Assembly: GCA_963853835.1 (NCBI GenBank) | Contig: OY970829.1 | Coordinates: 7,050,446 to 7,114,445, forward strand | Direction of reading: 5' to 3' | DNA from: Calendula officinalis | Taxonomy: Eukaryota; Streptophyta; Magnoliopsida; Asterales; Asteraceae | Length of the DNA: 64,000 nucleotides | In this document: positions 1 through 10,400 of the stretch, one piece after another | How positions within the stretch are numbered: position 1 is the first letter of the stretch | Layout of the letters: every line of letters starts with the position of its first letter | Notes under the pieces: model-generated | Databases searched by the model: none | What the model was told of the DNA's origin: nothing | Seen by the model: the letters and a program-made list of their open reading frames with translations, nothing else | Position numbers and translations under genes: made by a program

Positions 1-495
1 CCGATTATAAAAATAAGCATTCTTACCCAATCTTTTCTCAAAGAAATTATGATGCAAATTCTCGTTCATAACATCCCAACCAATTAACCGCCCTTTGTAC
101 CTTCCAACCACCGAGTCAACTCGTTTGTTTGCTGCTTTTAATAATTTTTCAGGTGAAAGTTTTGTGACCGGGTATTTTACATCATCCCATAATACGGTAT
201 GACCTCTGACAATTATCCCGTTTTCGTCAGCAAATTTTAACATTAAATCTGGATCGGTGTAGTTTTCTTGACCCTGAGTTGACTCCGTGTAATACCATTT
301 TAACTCGTTGTGGAAATCGGCTGCTGTGAATTTTGATGCAAACCATTTTTTGTAAGCTGTGTTGTTGAGGATTCTATGTGTCATTCCACAACCCCAATGG
401 AAATCTGAGGTTAGTTGGTTTATGTGAAGTTTAGCGTTTTTAACTGTTGTTTTGTTTGTGTAACTTATCTTGAAATTTAACTCCGTTTTACGGCC
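1..495 (-). CDS. GH10 endo-1,4-beta-xylanase, one exon (gene runs off left edge)
   Basis: The minus strand of 495 down to 1 is one open reading frame of about 165 codons without a stop, starting just after a good splice acceptor (TTCTTTTTAG, 496-505). It contains blocks typical of plant family GH10 endo-1,4-beta-xylanases, which cut the xylan backbone in the cell wall: a SDFHWGCGM segment, WFASKFTAADFHNELKW, GQENYTDPDLMLKFADENG, VRGHTVLWDD, and RLIGWDVMNENLHHNFFE. The Asn-Glu pair in the last block includes the general acid/base glutamate of the family; the nucleophile Glu lies further along and is outside the window. The first residues (GRKTELNFKISYTNKTTV) match the linker before the barrel in these proteins. 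Upstream exons should lie at higher coordinates; only a doubtful one is visible (956-1010). Whether the gene is functional cannot be judged from this part. Confidence 0.85.
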
Positions 496-497
496 CT

Positions 498-1374
498 AAA
501 AAGAAATTTTACATTAACACAAACCTATAAAGTGTCTTCTTTGTCTAAAAGATAGATATTTTTTTACATTTATCCATGTTTAGTGTTGAGTTGAAAGTTG
601 ATGTACAACTTCTTGTCCAAGTCATTAAAAGATGGTTTTGTGTTCCAATTGCATTATTAAAAATAAGAGTTTTCTTACAAATTATAATTGTTTTAGAAAT
701 AATAATTATAATAAAAAATGTTGGATTGATAATTAAAAGGTATACATTATTCCATGGGGTGAGTAGTTCCTAAGAGGTAGTTATAGATTAATGTACAAGT
801 ATTTGATGCATGTCGTCATTATCAAAACCCTAAATTTAAATATAATGGTATTAGGATACGCTAAGATTGCATACAACTTTGTACAGTGACTAACAGAGAC
901 AAATGTAAAAAACCTTGCTATGATTATTCAAACTTTATAATCACTAAAAATTTACCTCATTAATTTTTTTCTCCTCCATTCTTGTTTGGTGAATGGACTG
1001 AACATCAAAGTCTTTAACTGTGTTTTTCTCCTGCTTAATGGTATGTTATCAAGAACAAGTAAACGAGCATTTAAGAAAACAAAAATCTAAATTTCATTTC
1101 AGCCGGAACACTTGGTTAGAAATTTTGTTTTTAGTTACAAGTAGAGGTGACAAATTTCCACCCATAAACGGGCTGGTTTGGGTTTTGTTTAGATTCTTTT
1201 AACGTGAATGGCCCCTAAAGACTATATATAATGCATGTAAATATATTATTCAAAGATTAAATAATGTTATTTTAATAATGTTGTTTTGTAATCATATAAC
1301 TACCACATTTAACATTTATAGAAAGTTGGACAAAAAACAAATTTGTGGGTCAACACAACTCACCCATTTTATCA
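498..1374. other. AT-rich stretch, probably intron/upstream part of the xylanase gene
   Basis: Apart from the doubtful exon at 956-1010 I see no coding sequence, RNA gene or repeat border. If the xylanase gene continues upstream, this is intron sequence. Confidence 0.5.
956..1010 (-). pseudogene. possible upstream GH10 xylanase exon with a one-base frameshift
   Basis: On the minus strand a short stretch reads FSPFTKQEWRR, like the segment just before the GH10 barrel in plant xylanases, and it is followed by a donor-like GAG/GTAAAT at 956/955. To splice in phase with the next exon (1-495) the reading frame must shift by one base inside a run of seven adenines (plus-strand T run 964-970). Either this is a decayed exon, a sequencing error in a homopolymer, or a chance match. 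Its upstream boundary is not defined. Confidence 0.3.
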
Positions 1375-1382
1375 ATCTTGAT

Positions 1383-1692
1383 CAGGGCCGGCTCAATGGG
1401 CAGGGCCAGTTGGGCGACCGCCCCGGGCCCCCAAACGCCAAAGGGCCCTTATTTTAGTATTTCTCTATATATTTAGCACAAAAAAAAAATTAAACCTTGC
1501 TAGAAAGGCCCAAACTTAGCCAAAAATAAAAGTTAGATTGATATTAGGGAAGAGCCCCATTTTATATTTTAAAAATGCAAATTTATTTAGAGTTTTATTT
1601 AGTTATTATTTTTATGTATTATGGTTCGGAGCATGTTAAGGGCCCCATTTTATATTTCGCCCCGGGCCTCAAATCGGCTTGAGATGGCCCTG
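1383..1692. mobile_element. hAT-type MITE, 310 bp
   Basis: The element begins CAGGGCCGGCTCAATGG and ends in the approximate inverse (GATGGCCCTG). It is bounded by a perfect 8-bp direct repeat ATCTTGAT (1375-1382 and 1693-1700), the target duplication length of hAT transposons. There is no coding capacity. Related copies lie at 31168 (opposite orientation) and 57205. Confidence 0.85.
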
Positions 1693-1894
1693 ATCTTGAT
1701 AAAAGTAGAGAAAAATGAGAACAGATGAGGATACTTGAACTTACCCAATAGTGATTAAAGATATCTTCGTTTCGTGGGCCCGAATTATATCCCCTGGATT
1801 GCAAAAACGTTATTATTAGTATTATGATACAAAAACAAAAACAGAGAGTAACCTAGGTTAAGCAAAATGCATAGAAGAAGAAGAAAGAAAACAA
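1693..1894. other. short spacer between hAT MITE and Copia
   Basis: AT-rich sequence with no recognised feature; its right end contains the 5-bp target duplication GTTTC of the Copia (1895-1899). Confidence 0.5.
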
Positions 1895-1899
1895 GTTTC

Positions 1900-2106
1900 T
1901 ATTAAAGGAAACGAATCAATAGAATTGGAAGTTCCTCAATCATAATCATAGTCATTAGTATAGAATATTGTTACCATTTTACTGTGTAAATTAGTCATTA
2001 ATTAGGCTTAATTATAGGCTTAGAATAGGTTGTACCATTCCTTCTTTTCCTGTATAAATACCGATCCTAAGGTAATGAAAAGATCATCGGAACACATTTC
2101 ACAATA
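1900..2106 (+). repeat. 5' LTR of Ale-like Copia
   Basis: 207-bp terminal repeat matching 6646-6858. It holds a TATA-like TATAAATA near 2054 ahead of the presumed transcript start. Confidence 0.92.
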
Positions 2107-2118
2107 TGGTATCAGAGC
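2107..2118 (+). other. primer-binding site, tRNA-iMet type
   Basis: TGGTATCAGAGC directly follows the 5' LTR; it is the usual complement of the 3' end of initiator tRNA-Met used to prime plant LTR retrotransposons. Confidence 0.9.
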
Positions 2119-2316
2119 CTTTAGCTCATACCTTGTAAATCTTCCAGCCACGGCTGAAGACCCTTCGATCACTGCTATCTTTCCAGCCACGGCTGAAGCC
2201 TTCTCCATCCAAACAACCTATTTTTTTCTTCCCCCCAAGTGTTATTCTGAAGCACTCTGCTCGATTACACAACTTATCATACTAAATTCTGCCCATTTTT
2301 AAACCGACCCTTCACC

Positions 2317-5300
2317 ATGACAGGCACATCACAACAATCAACCACTAAGTCCCTACACCCGGCTTACACTGTCACCAACATTCAAAACAAAATTCGTACT
2401 CTTGATGGTACTAAAGTCTCGTACTCATCATGGGTTCGTTTGTTTAAATTACATGCTAAAGGATACAAAGTCCTAGCACACATTGATGGTTCTGATCCAC
2501 CCCTGGAAACCGATGCAACGTATCAAGAGTGGTCTGAAATTGATGCCATAGTTCTCCAGTGGATATATGGCACAATATCCGACGATCTTCTTGCTCGGGT
2601 TCTGGAAACGGAAACCACAGCCTATGAAACCTGGAAGAAAGTTAAAAACATCTTCCTAAATAACAAGGGCTCTCGAGCAGCAGCCTTGGAACATGAATTC
2701 AACAATCTGACCCTGCGTTCATCATCATCACTCGAAGCATACTGTCAACGCCTCAAGGACTTGGCAAGCCAGTTGAATGACGTCGAATGCCCTGTGAACG
2801 AGAACCGAATGGTTCTACAGCTTGTTCGAGGGTTACCTACGGAATACGATACAGTCGGAGCATATCTCAACCAGACGTTACCTCCATGGGACACCGCGTG
2901 TTCCATGCTTCAACTTGAACATCAGCGACAACAGGCTCGGGATTCAAATTCCCCAATCGAAATTGCAGCGGCTGTCGATCACAATCCCTCACAACAATCA
3001 AACCGCAATAATCAACCACGGACCTCCGCCCACCATCGCAACACCGATCGCCAGCCCTCTAATTCTGATCGCAATCGCAATCGCCCAATTCGTCGCACCC
3101 CTGCTGCGTCAAACGATCGTACAAGGAACAACCCTTCTTCTGATCGAAACAGTCCCTCTTTTCGGTCCAATAATAGAGGCCCAAATAATAATAGTAACTG
3201 GGCCAGATTACCACCACAAAGTTATTGGGCTGCTCCCTGGTGGGGCCCACCTCCGCCATGCCCATACCCAACTCAACCAGGTTGGGCTCCTTACTGGCCT
3301 GCTTCCTCCACCACGCAGCAACAATCAGCAACACAACAGGCCCAGGCCCAAGCACAAGCCCACTTAACCGATATCAACCCACTTGATCCATCTGCAATAG
3401 GGGCTGCTTTTTCAACAATGACTTTGGATCCAACTGATGAACAATGGTATATGGATTCTGGTGCCACATCTCACCTCACTTCCGATCCAGTTAAAATCTC
3501 TACTCCTTGTGTGTCACCTATTAAATATGTATTTGTCGGTAATGGAAATCCAGTACCAGTTCTTGGATCAGGCCACACCACCCTACCTAACCCTACCACA
3601 ACGTTTCACCTTAAAGACATACTTCACACACCACACGTCATCAAAAACCTTATTTATGTTCGAAAATTTTGCACTCATAATCTTTTTTCTGTTGAATTTG
3701 ATCCTTATGGTTTTTCTATCAAGGATTACAAGACTGGGAAGCACCTTTCGAGACACGATAGTACTGGAGATCTTTATCCATTCACCAAACCAACCGCACA
3801 TCAAACTTCGTCTTATTTTGTTTCTTCAATTTCTCCATTATGGCACTCACGCCTAGGCCATCCAGGAAATAATGTAATGAATTTTCTTAATCAAAATAAA
3901 CTTATTTCTTGCAATAAAATTGATCGTGTCTCCTTTTGTGACTCATGTCAAATTGCTAAACATAAGCGTTTACCATTTCAACACTCAACATCAACTACTT
4001 TAAAACCATTTGATTTAGTTCATGCTGACCTTTGGACATCACCGATCCAAAGCAAAACTGGTTTCAAATATTATCTTGTTCTCATTGACGATTTTACACA
4101 TTTTACATGGACTTTTCCAATAAAGTACAAATCTGAAACCTATGAGAAATTTAAACATTTTCACACATACGTCAAAACACAATTTCACACACACATCAAA
4201 ACGTTTCAATGTGACAAAGGTGGTGAATTTGATAATCACTCATTCCATAATTTTGCAAAAGCCACCGGTTTACACATTCGTTTTTCGTACCCTCATACAT
4301 CTCAGCTGAATGGCACTGCTGAACGCATGATTCGTCGCATTAATGAACTCATGCTCTCACTCCTAACCCATGCCTCCCTACCACCCTATTTTTGGGTCGA
4401 GGCCCTTCACACCGCCTGTTACCTTCACAATATCCTTCCAACAACCTTACTAGACAACCGCACACCCACCTCAGCTCTCTACCTAAAAAATCCTACCTAC
4501 GATCACCTTCGTGTTTTTGGTTGTGTATGTTTCCCCAACCTCTCAGCCACTCGTCAACACAAACTCGCACCCCGCTCCAAACCATGTCTTTTTCTCGGCT
4601 ACCCAGCTCAATACCGTGGCTATCGTTGCCTTGACATAACCACGGGCAAAATCATCCTCTCTCGTCACGTCATCTTTGATGAAACAACGTTTCCATATGC
4701 AAACCTCCAACCCTCCACACCATATAATTACACTTTCTTAGACTCTGATCCATCACCGGTCATATTCCAACCACCACCCACTACCTCTACAACTTCACCA
4801 TCCAATAGTACCAACACACCCTCCCAACCTACTCCCACACCACCAACCCTAAACCCAACACCAACACCTTCCGCACCCACAACCACAACTACACCTCTAA
4901 CCCCAACCACAACCCCAACACCACCCCCACCCCCACCCCCACCTCCAACCTACTACCCCCACACTTATTCCCGAAGACAACATCATCCACCTACAACCAC
5001 TTCAAATCACCCTATGACAACACGCTCTAAAGCTGGCATTACCAAACCTAATGTACCTTTAAACCTTCACACAAACACCTCTCCCTTACACATCTCTCCA
5101 CTACCCAAATCTCACACCTATGCCCTGTCTGATCCAAACTGGCTCTCCGCTATGACCGACGAATATACAGCTTTAATAGATAACAACACATGGGAGCTTG
5201 TGCCGAGACCACCTGATGCTCATGTCATACGATGCATGTGGCTCTATCGGCACAAATTTCACGCAAACGGGACCCTTGCACGCTACAAAGCAAGACTGGT

Positions 5301-6651
5301 TATTAACGGAAAATCTCAACAAGTCAGAGTTGATTGTGATGAAACATTCAGTCCCGTCGTGAAACCAACCACAATCCGGACAGTTTTAAGTCTGGCAACT
5401 TCGAGATCATGGCCGATACATCAATTAGATGTTAAGAATGCATTTCTACATGGTGATCTCAAAGAAACAGTCTACATGTTTCAACCACCGGGTTTCGTGG
5501 ATCCACAACACCCAAAACATGTCTGTCGTCTAAAAAAATCTTTATATGGACTTAAACAGGCACCACGAGCATGGTATCAACGTTTCGCTACTTACATTCA
5601 GTCATGCGGATTCAAAAGCACAACCAGTGATAACTCTCTTTTCGTATTCAATAACGGGAACAAAATGGCATATCTTCTCCTTTACGTGGAAGACATAATC
5701 TTAACTGCTTCCGACAATACAATTCTACGGCATTTTATTAATTTATTATCCAAAGAATTTTCAATGTCGGACCTCGGGTCGCTTCACCATTTTCTTGGCA
5801 TACAAGTGAAACAACACAATGGTGGTTTATTTCTCACTCAAGAACAGTATGTGCACGATATTCTTAAACGAGCAAACATGCAAAATTGCAAACCATGTGC
5901 AACACCTGTTGACACCAACTCCAAACTGAGTGAAACAGCCGGCGAACTTATAAAAGATGATACTCTATATCGCAGCCTCGCCGGAGCTCTTCAATACTTG
6001 ACCTTCACTCGACCAGACATCGCTTATGCTGTTCAACACGTATGTCTCTTCATGCATGCATCTCGAGACCCGCACTTCAACTTTTTAAAACGCATCCTGC
6101 GATATCTCAAAGGTACAAGTCATCATGGTCTCCACATAAACCCCTCCAAGTCAACAAAACTTACTGCCTACTCTGATGCAGACTGGGGGGGCTGCCCAGA
6201 CTCCAGACGCTCCACTTCTGGCTATTGTGTCTTCCTCGGTGACAATATTATATCATGGTCGTCCAAACGACAACCTACAATCTCTAGATCCAGCGCCGAG
6301 GCAGAATATAAAGGCGTCGCAAACGCTGCAGCAGAAACTACATGGCTACGTAACCTTCTTCTTGAACTTCATCTGCCACTACGCCAAGCCACCATCATTT
6401 ACTGCGACAACATCTCAGCAGTCTACCTCAGTCAAAACCCAGTACAACATCAACGCACAAAACACATTGAAATTGACATTCATTTTGTCCGCGAAAAAGT
6501 GCGTATGGGTTCCCTACGCGTCCTACACGTTCCTGCAGACTACCAATATGCAGATATCTTCACCAAGGGTCTACCCCGACAACTATTTACCCGCTTTCGC
6601 TCCAGTCTCTCTATCCGGCCAGCTACAGCTTCGACTGCGGGGGAGTATTAA
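2317..6651 (+). CDS. Copia gag-pol polyprotein, 1444 aa, uninterrupted
   Basis: One frame encodes the whole retrotransposon machinery. Order: gag (about residues 10-230, with WVRLFKLHAKGYKVLAHIDG); a basic Asn/Arg/Gln-rich tract (230-350) without a recognisable zinc knuckle; aspartic protease with DSGATSH near D380; GAG-pre-integrase LWHSRLGHPG near 507; integrase with the DDE acids at D571, D633 and E669; a Pro/Thr-rich linker (about 820-890); reverse transcriptase (KARLVINGKSQQV, LDVKNAFLHGDL, SLYGLKQAPRAWYQRF); RNase H with SDADWGGC near 1287. The active-site motif reads YVED (1123-1126) where the family has YVDD, so the first catalytic aspartate is a glutamate. The stop codon lies four bases inside the 3' LTR. 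The long intact frame suggests recent activity, perhaps in trans. Confidence 0.93.
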   Translation: MTGTSQQSTTKSLHPAYTVTNIQNKIRTLDGTKVSYSSWVRLFKLHAKGYKVLAHIDGSDPPLETDATYQEWSEIDAIVLQWIYGTISDDLLARVLETETTAYETWKKVKNIFLNNKGSRAAALEHEFNNLTLRSSSSLEAYCQRLKDLASQLNDVECPVNENRMVLQLVRGLPTEYDTVGAYLNQTLPPWDTACSMLQLEHQRQQARDSNSPIEIAAAVDHNPSQQSNRNNQPRTSAHHRNTDRQPSNSDRNRNRPIRRTPAASNDRTRNNPSSDRNSPSFRSNNRGPNNNSNWARLPPQSYWAAPWWGPPPPCPYPTQPGWAPYWPASSTTQQQSATQQAQAQAQAHLTDINPLDPSAIGAAFSTMTLDPTDEQWYMDSGATSHLTSDPVKISTPCVSPIKYVFVGNGNPVPVLGSGHTTLPNPTTTFHLKDILHTPHVIKNLIYVRKFCTHNLFSVEFDPYGFSIKDYKTGKHLSRHDSTGDLYPFTKPTAHQTSSYFVSSISPLWHSRLGHPGNNVMNFLNQNKLISCNKIDRVSFCDSCQIAKHKRLPFQHSTSTTLKPFDLVHADLWTSPIQSKTGFKYYLVLIDDFTHFTWTFPIKYKSETYEKFKHFHTYVKTQFHTHIKTFQCDKGGEFDNHSFHNFAKATGLHIRFSYPHTSQLNGTAERMIRRINELMLSLLTHASLPPYFWVEALHTACYLHNILPTTLLDNRTPTSALYLKNPTYDHLRVFGCVCFPNLSATRQHKLAPRSKPCLFLGYPAQYRGYRCLDITTGKIILSRHVIFDETTFPYANLQPSTPYNYTFLDSDPSPVIFQPPPTTSTTSPSNSTNTPSQPTPTPPTLNPTPTPSAPTTTTTPLTPTTTPTPPPPPPPPPTYYPHTYSRRQHHPPTTTSNHPMTTRSKAGITKPNVPLNLHTNTSPLHISPLPKSHTYALSDPNWLSAMTDEYTALIDNNTWELVPRPPDAHVIRCMWLYRHKFHANGTLARYKARLVINGKSQQVRVDCDETFSPVVKPTTIRTVLSLATSRSWPIHQLDVKNAFLHGDLKETVYMFQPPGFVDPQHPKHVCRLKKSLYGLKQAPRAWYQRFATYIQSCGFKSTTSDNSLFVFNNGNKMAYLLLYVEDIILTASDNTILRHFINLLSKEFSMSDLGSLHHFLGIQVKQHNGGLFLTQEQYVHDILKRANMQNCKPCATPVDTNSKLSETAGELIKDDTLYRSLAGALQYLTFTRPDIAYAVQHVCLFMHASRDPHFNFLKRILRYLKGTSHHGLHINPSKSTKLTAYSDADWGGCPDSRRSTSGYCVFLGDNIISWSSKRQPTISRSSAEAEYKGVANAAAETTWLRNLLLELHLPLRQATIIYCDNISAVYLSQNPVQHQRTKHIEIDIHFVREKVRMGSLRVLHVPADYQYADIFTKGLPRQLFTRFRSSLSIRPATASTAGEY

Positions 6652-6858
6652 AGGAAACGAATCAATAGAATTGGAAGTTCCTCAATCATAATCATAATCA
6701 TAGTCATTAGTGTAGAATATTGTTACCATTTTACTGTGTAAATTAGTCATTAATTAGGCTTAATTATAGGCTTAGAATAGGTTGTACCATTCCTTCTTTT
6801 CCTGTATAAATACCGATCCTAAGGTAATGAAAAGATCATCGGAACACATTTCACAATA
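6646..6858 (+). repeat. 3' LTR of Ale-like Copia
   Basis: 213-bp terminal repeat preceded by a purine tract (GCGGGGGAG) that serves as the polypurine tract for plus-strand priming. Confidence 0.92.
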
Positions 6859-6863
6859 GTTTC

Positions 6864-7482
6864 TTCATCAGTTCAGTGAGTTTATGTTTTCTCTGGTTAT
6901 CAGCAAAAGTGTTAGCTCCAAGATCCAAACTGCAATGGAATTCATTATCTTATCTCCATGTGACAGAATCTTTTATTTGAATAATTTTACCTTGTTGCCT
7001 GTCTAATGTTTTGGACCCCAAATCAATGTGAATGCTGATAAATAATTGATTCTTGTTGTATATGCTGTTTTGTTAGTATTCACATCACTAATAGTCATAT
7101 GTCTTCATATCTTATAATTATTATCAAATGTCATTTTATTGATTTCATAAATGAATCTGACTGAACTGGAGTTATAATAAGAGTAAATTACACTGAAGGT
7201 CCCTCTAGTATATCACTTATTACAATTACAGTCATTTAAGTTTGTTTATTGCACTAGACATCCCTTGTTTGTTTATTGCACTAGACATCCCTAGCATATA
7301 TCGAATGATGTTAAATGCATGAGTTTTAATAATAATAATAAACAGTTGGTTAATGTTCAAACATATTGTCCTATTTACAATCAGCAATCATACATCTTTT
7401 ATGTGGTATGGAACAACAATAACGTTAGTAATTTACATAAACAAACATTATATAGTTTACAATAACCATAATATAATAAATG
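6864..7482. other. gene-free AT-rich stretch downstream of POLK
   Basis: It would contain the POLK 3' UTR at its right end. At 7189 a GAGTAAATTACAC string resembles one end of the Mutator-type MITE family seen at 8535 and 57833, but no second end is clear. A 27-bp unit (TGTTTGTTTATTGCACTAGA and following) occurs twice in tandem around 7240-7292. Confidence 0.5.
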
Positions 7483-10400
7483 CTACAAATTATGATTTCT
7501 TTTTGTAAAGAAGGCATCAATTGGAATATGCTTCCCATTTGATGCAGAATGTTTCTGTTTCTGCTTCTTCTTGCCTTTGCTTTCACTTACTTCCTGCCTC
7601 ATCCTGTTACAAAAATCACAACACCATAATTACTAATTTGCCCCTCACTACTACAAAATTGAGATGAATACCTATGTTTAAATGCAAAATTATGGCCTGA
7701 TTCTTCTTCCTTTTGAGCAAGATGAAAATCAAAATGTTCTTGTCTTTCTTCCACAAAAGTAGGAGGTAATTCTACACCACATGATGAACATTTGTAATCA
7801 TCTAACCACATTAACTCTTCTTTATCATTTGATGATGAACACCCACTTTCAATTTCTGAAACCCTAACCCTAGTTTCCTCATTATTATCATTTGATGTGC
7901 AAATGTTATGATCAACATCTGATAAATTCTCAACATCATCTTTAACATCTGAGAGTTCTTCATTCATAATTTCTTTGTTATTGTCTCTCGGTTTAACAAA
8001 ATTCAAAAGTGTTCTTTGACTACCACCTTTATCTTCATTGAAATGAGACATTCTCAGTCCTGCAACGACTTTAAAATTGTAATTTTCATATAAATAAGTT
8101 AGAAGTTTTGAAGTTAGGGACTATTTGTGCAATAAAAAAAAGTCCAGGGATGAAATCCAAAATTTGGTTAGTTTATTTTACCAATCAATCTGAGTGATAC
8201 AGGAAGTTCAGCCTTGAGAAGATTTGAAGCATGTTTTAGTATATCATTACTTGACTGTATATAATTCTGCAAAGTCAAAGCTCGAGTTCTGACCTGAATA
8301 TAAAAGTTTTTTTATTAAATCATTTACCTCTACTCTAAACTATATTTTTCATAAAAAAAAAAATTCCTTAAAATTGTACCTGAAATGATGCAGTTTTCAA
8401 TTTGAGTGTTAGTGTTCGTCCAAATAGACCTTCTTTCTCCATGTCAGTAGAAAGCATCTCTGCAAGTTCAACTGCAAATTAAACTGAATTATAAGTTTCT
8501 GTAACATATAAACTTTTATAATCTAATGATCTTAGAGTACATTACACAAATGGTCCTTTAGGTTTGTACATATTACAAATTTGGTCCTTTAGTTTCATAA
8601 ATTACACTGGTAGTCCTTATTTCTGAAACTATTGACACGTTTGGTCCTTTACCTAAACAGACATTAACTTTTCCCATCAAACAAACGGGTTTTTATGGGT
8701 TTCAAATTGGTGAAAGGAGAGGGAAAAGGAAAGATTTACCCCCTCGTGCATAACACGTGGCCATATTTGACGGGAAAAATAAACGTCTATTTAGGTAAAG
8801 GACCAAACGTGTAAATAGGTTCAAAAATAAGGACTACCAGTGTAATTTATGAAACTAAATGACCAAATATGTAATATGGTACAAACCTAAAGGACTATTT
8901 GTGTAATTTACTCATGATCTTATAAAACATGAATCATAAAAAGTCTCATATTTGACCTAATTTCTGATGGAAAAAAGGCTCATTTTTAGTTGCAGAAAAT
9001 GTTCTCTCATTACTCATACTTCTCCTTGATCTAACTTGAGGAGCATCTGTTCCTCCAATTCCTAGACCCACTGATATAAAAAAGTCTACATACAGGAAAG
9101 AAATTAGGGTTAGTATCATGTATGTATAAGTATAACAACAAAATTACAAAAAAGCCCCTTTTGTTTGGATAATTTCCTTATTACTACACCTGCTGATGAA
9201 GGAGAGAATAGTGCACAAAGGAAAGAGCTTTTTTGCAGTAAATCTTCGCATGTTTTAATGTCAAAAACGTCTTTTAACATGTGTTCTGTTACTTTACCAA
9301 TACCCCCAATCTGTGAAAGAATTAATCAAATATATATTAATATTGTTTTGGAGTAAACGAAATAAAAAAATTATATTAATTGATAAATATTATGAAGTAC
9401 CTTTCGTATAGGAAGTGAGGATATAAATGTCATTATAGCAGCCCGGTCATTAGGTAAAATGAACTGCCCGTTTGGCTTATTTATATCTGAGCACACCTGA
9501 TAACAAGTTGGATGAAGAAAAAAAAGGTTAGTATTATAAGCATATATAAATATAAATAAATAAAAAAACTATTTACTCCCACTAACCACCACTTACAAAT
9601 TATGCATGAATTTTTAGTAAAATAATTGCTATTATGAACATAATTAGGTTATAAATAAACATAATTTTCTTCTCTCACAACCTACAAGTACAACACCTTT
9701 GCAAGTAACCGATTTGGAGCAACTCCAGCACTACATGTCAAGCCAGTAGCTTTCTGCACATTTTGTCTAAGCTCTTCAGCCACCTTAAAAAGTACAAAAC
9801 AATTTTAAAAAATAATAATAACAATAATAAAACGTAGCATTTACATATTCAACGTATATGTGTTGTGTGTGTGTGTGTGTATAACTTACTTCTGCACCAG
9901 TAATATCCCTTTCTTTACAGACTTTTGTGATATCCAAATAAGCCTCATCAAGACTAGCAGCCGTAAAATTGGGATCATATTCATGAAAAACTGATTTAAA
10001 AAAAGAAAATTTTGTAACATATTTTATTAAAGGTGAACTGTTTATAATGAATATACAAATTTTCAATAAAGTAAAGCATCTGTGATCTGACCTTTTCTAG
10101 TTAAGTCACTGTAATATGTATATTTCTTAAAATCTGTAGGCACAAATATCAACTCTGGACACAATTTACATGCTATAAAACCAGGCATTGCAGCACGGAC
10201 ACCAAATTTTCGTGCCTGCAAGACAAAATTATTTCCTTAAAAAATGTAACAGAAGAAAATGAAGCAAATTAAATACAAAATTTAAGTTTTAAACCTCGTA
10301 ATTAGCTGTCGAAATCATAGACATGCCACCAACAGCCATTGGTCTGCCTTTTAATGAAGGATTGCTTAGGGTTTCAACAGCTGCATAAAAAGCATCCATG

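Larger units (their letters stand above)
1900..6858 (+). mobile_element. full-length Ty1/Copia retrotransposon, Ale-like, 4959 bp
   Basis: Two short LTRs (207 and 213 bp) flank a single open reading frame. The element is bounded by the 5-bp duplication GTTTC (1895-1899, 6859-6863). The LTRs start TATT and end AATA instead of the usual TG...CA. By eye the LTRs differ by one substitution and one 6-bp indel (an extra ATAATC unit in the 3' copy), so the insertion is recent. Small size, very short LTRs and a single gag-pol frame fit the Ale/Retrofit lineage; the lineage call is from memory of these proteins. Confidence 0.93.

Noticed and set aside
9165..9356. Plus-strand open frame
   Set aside because: It is the antisense of POLK exon 8.
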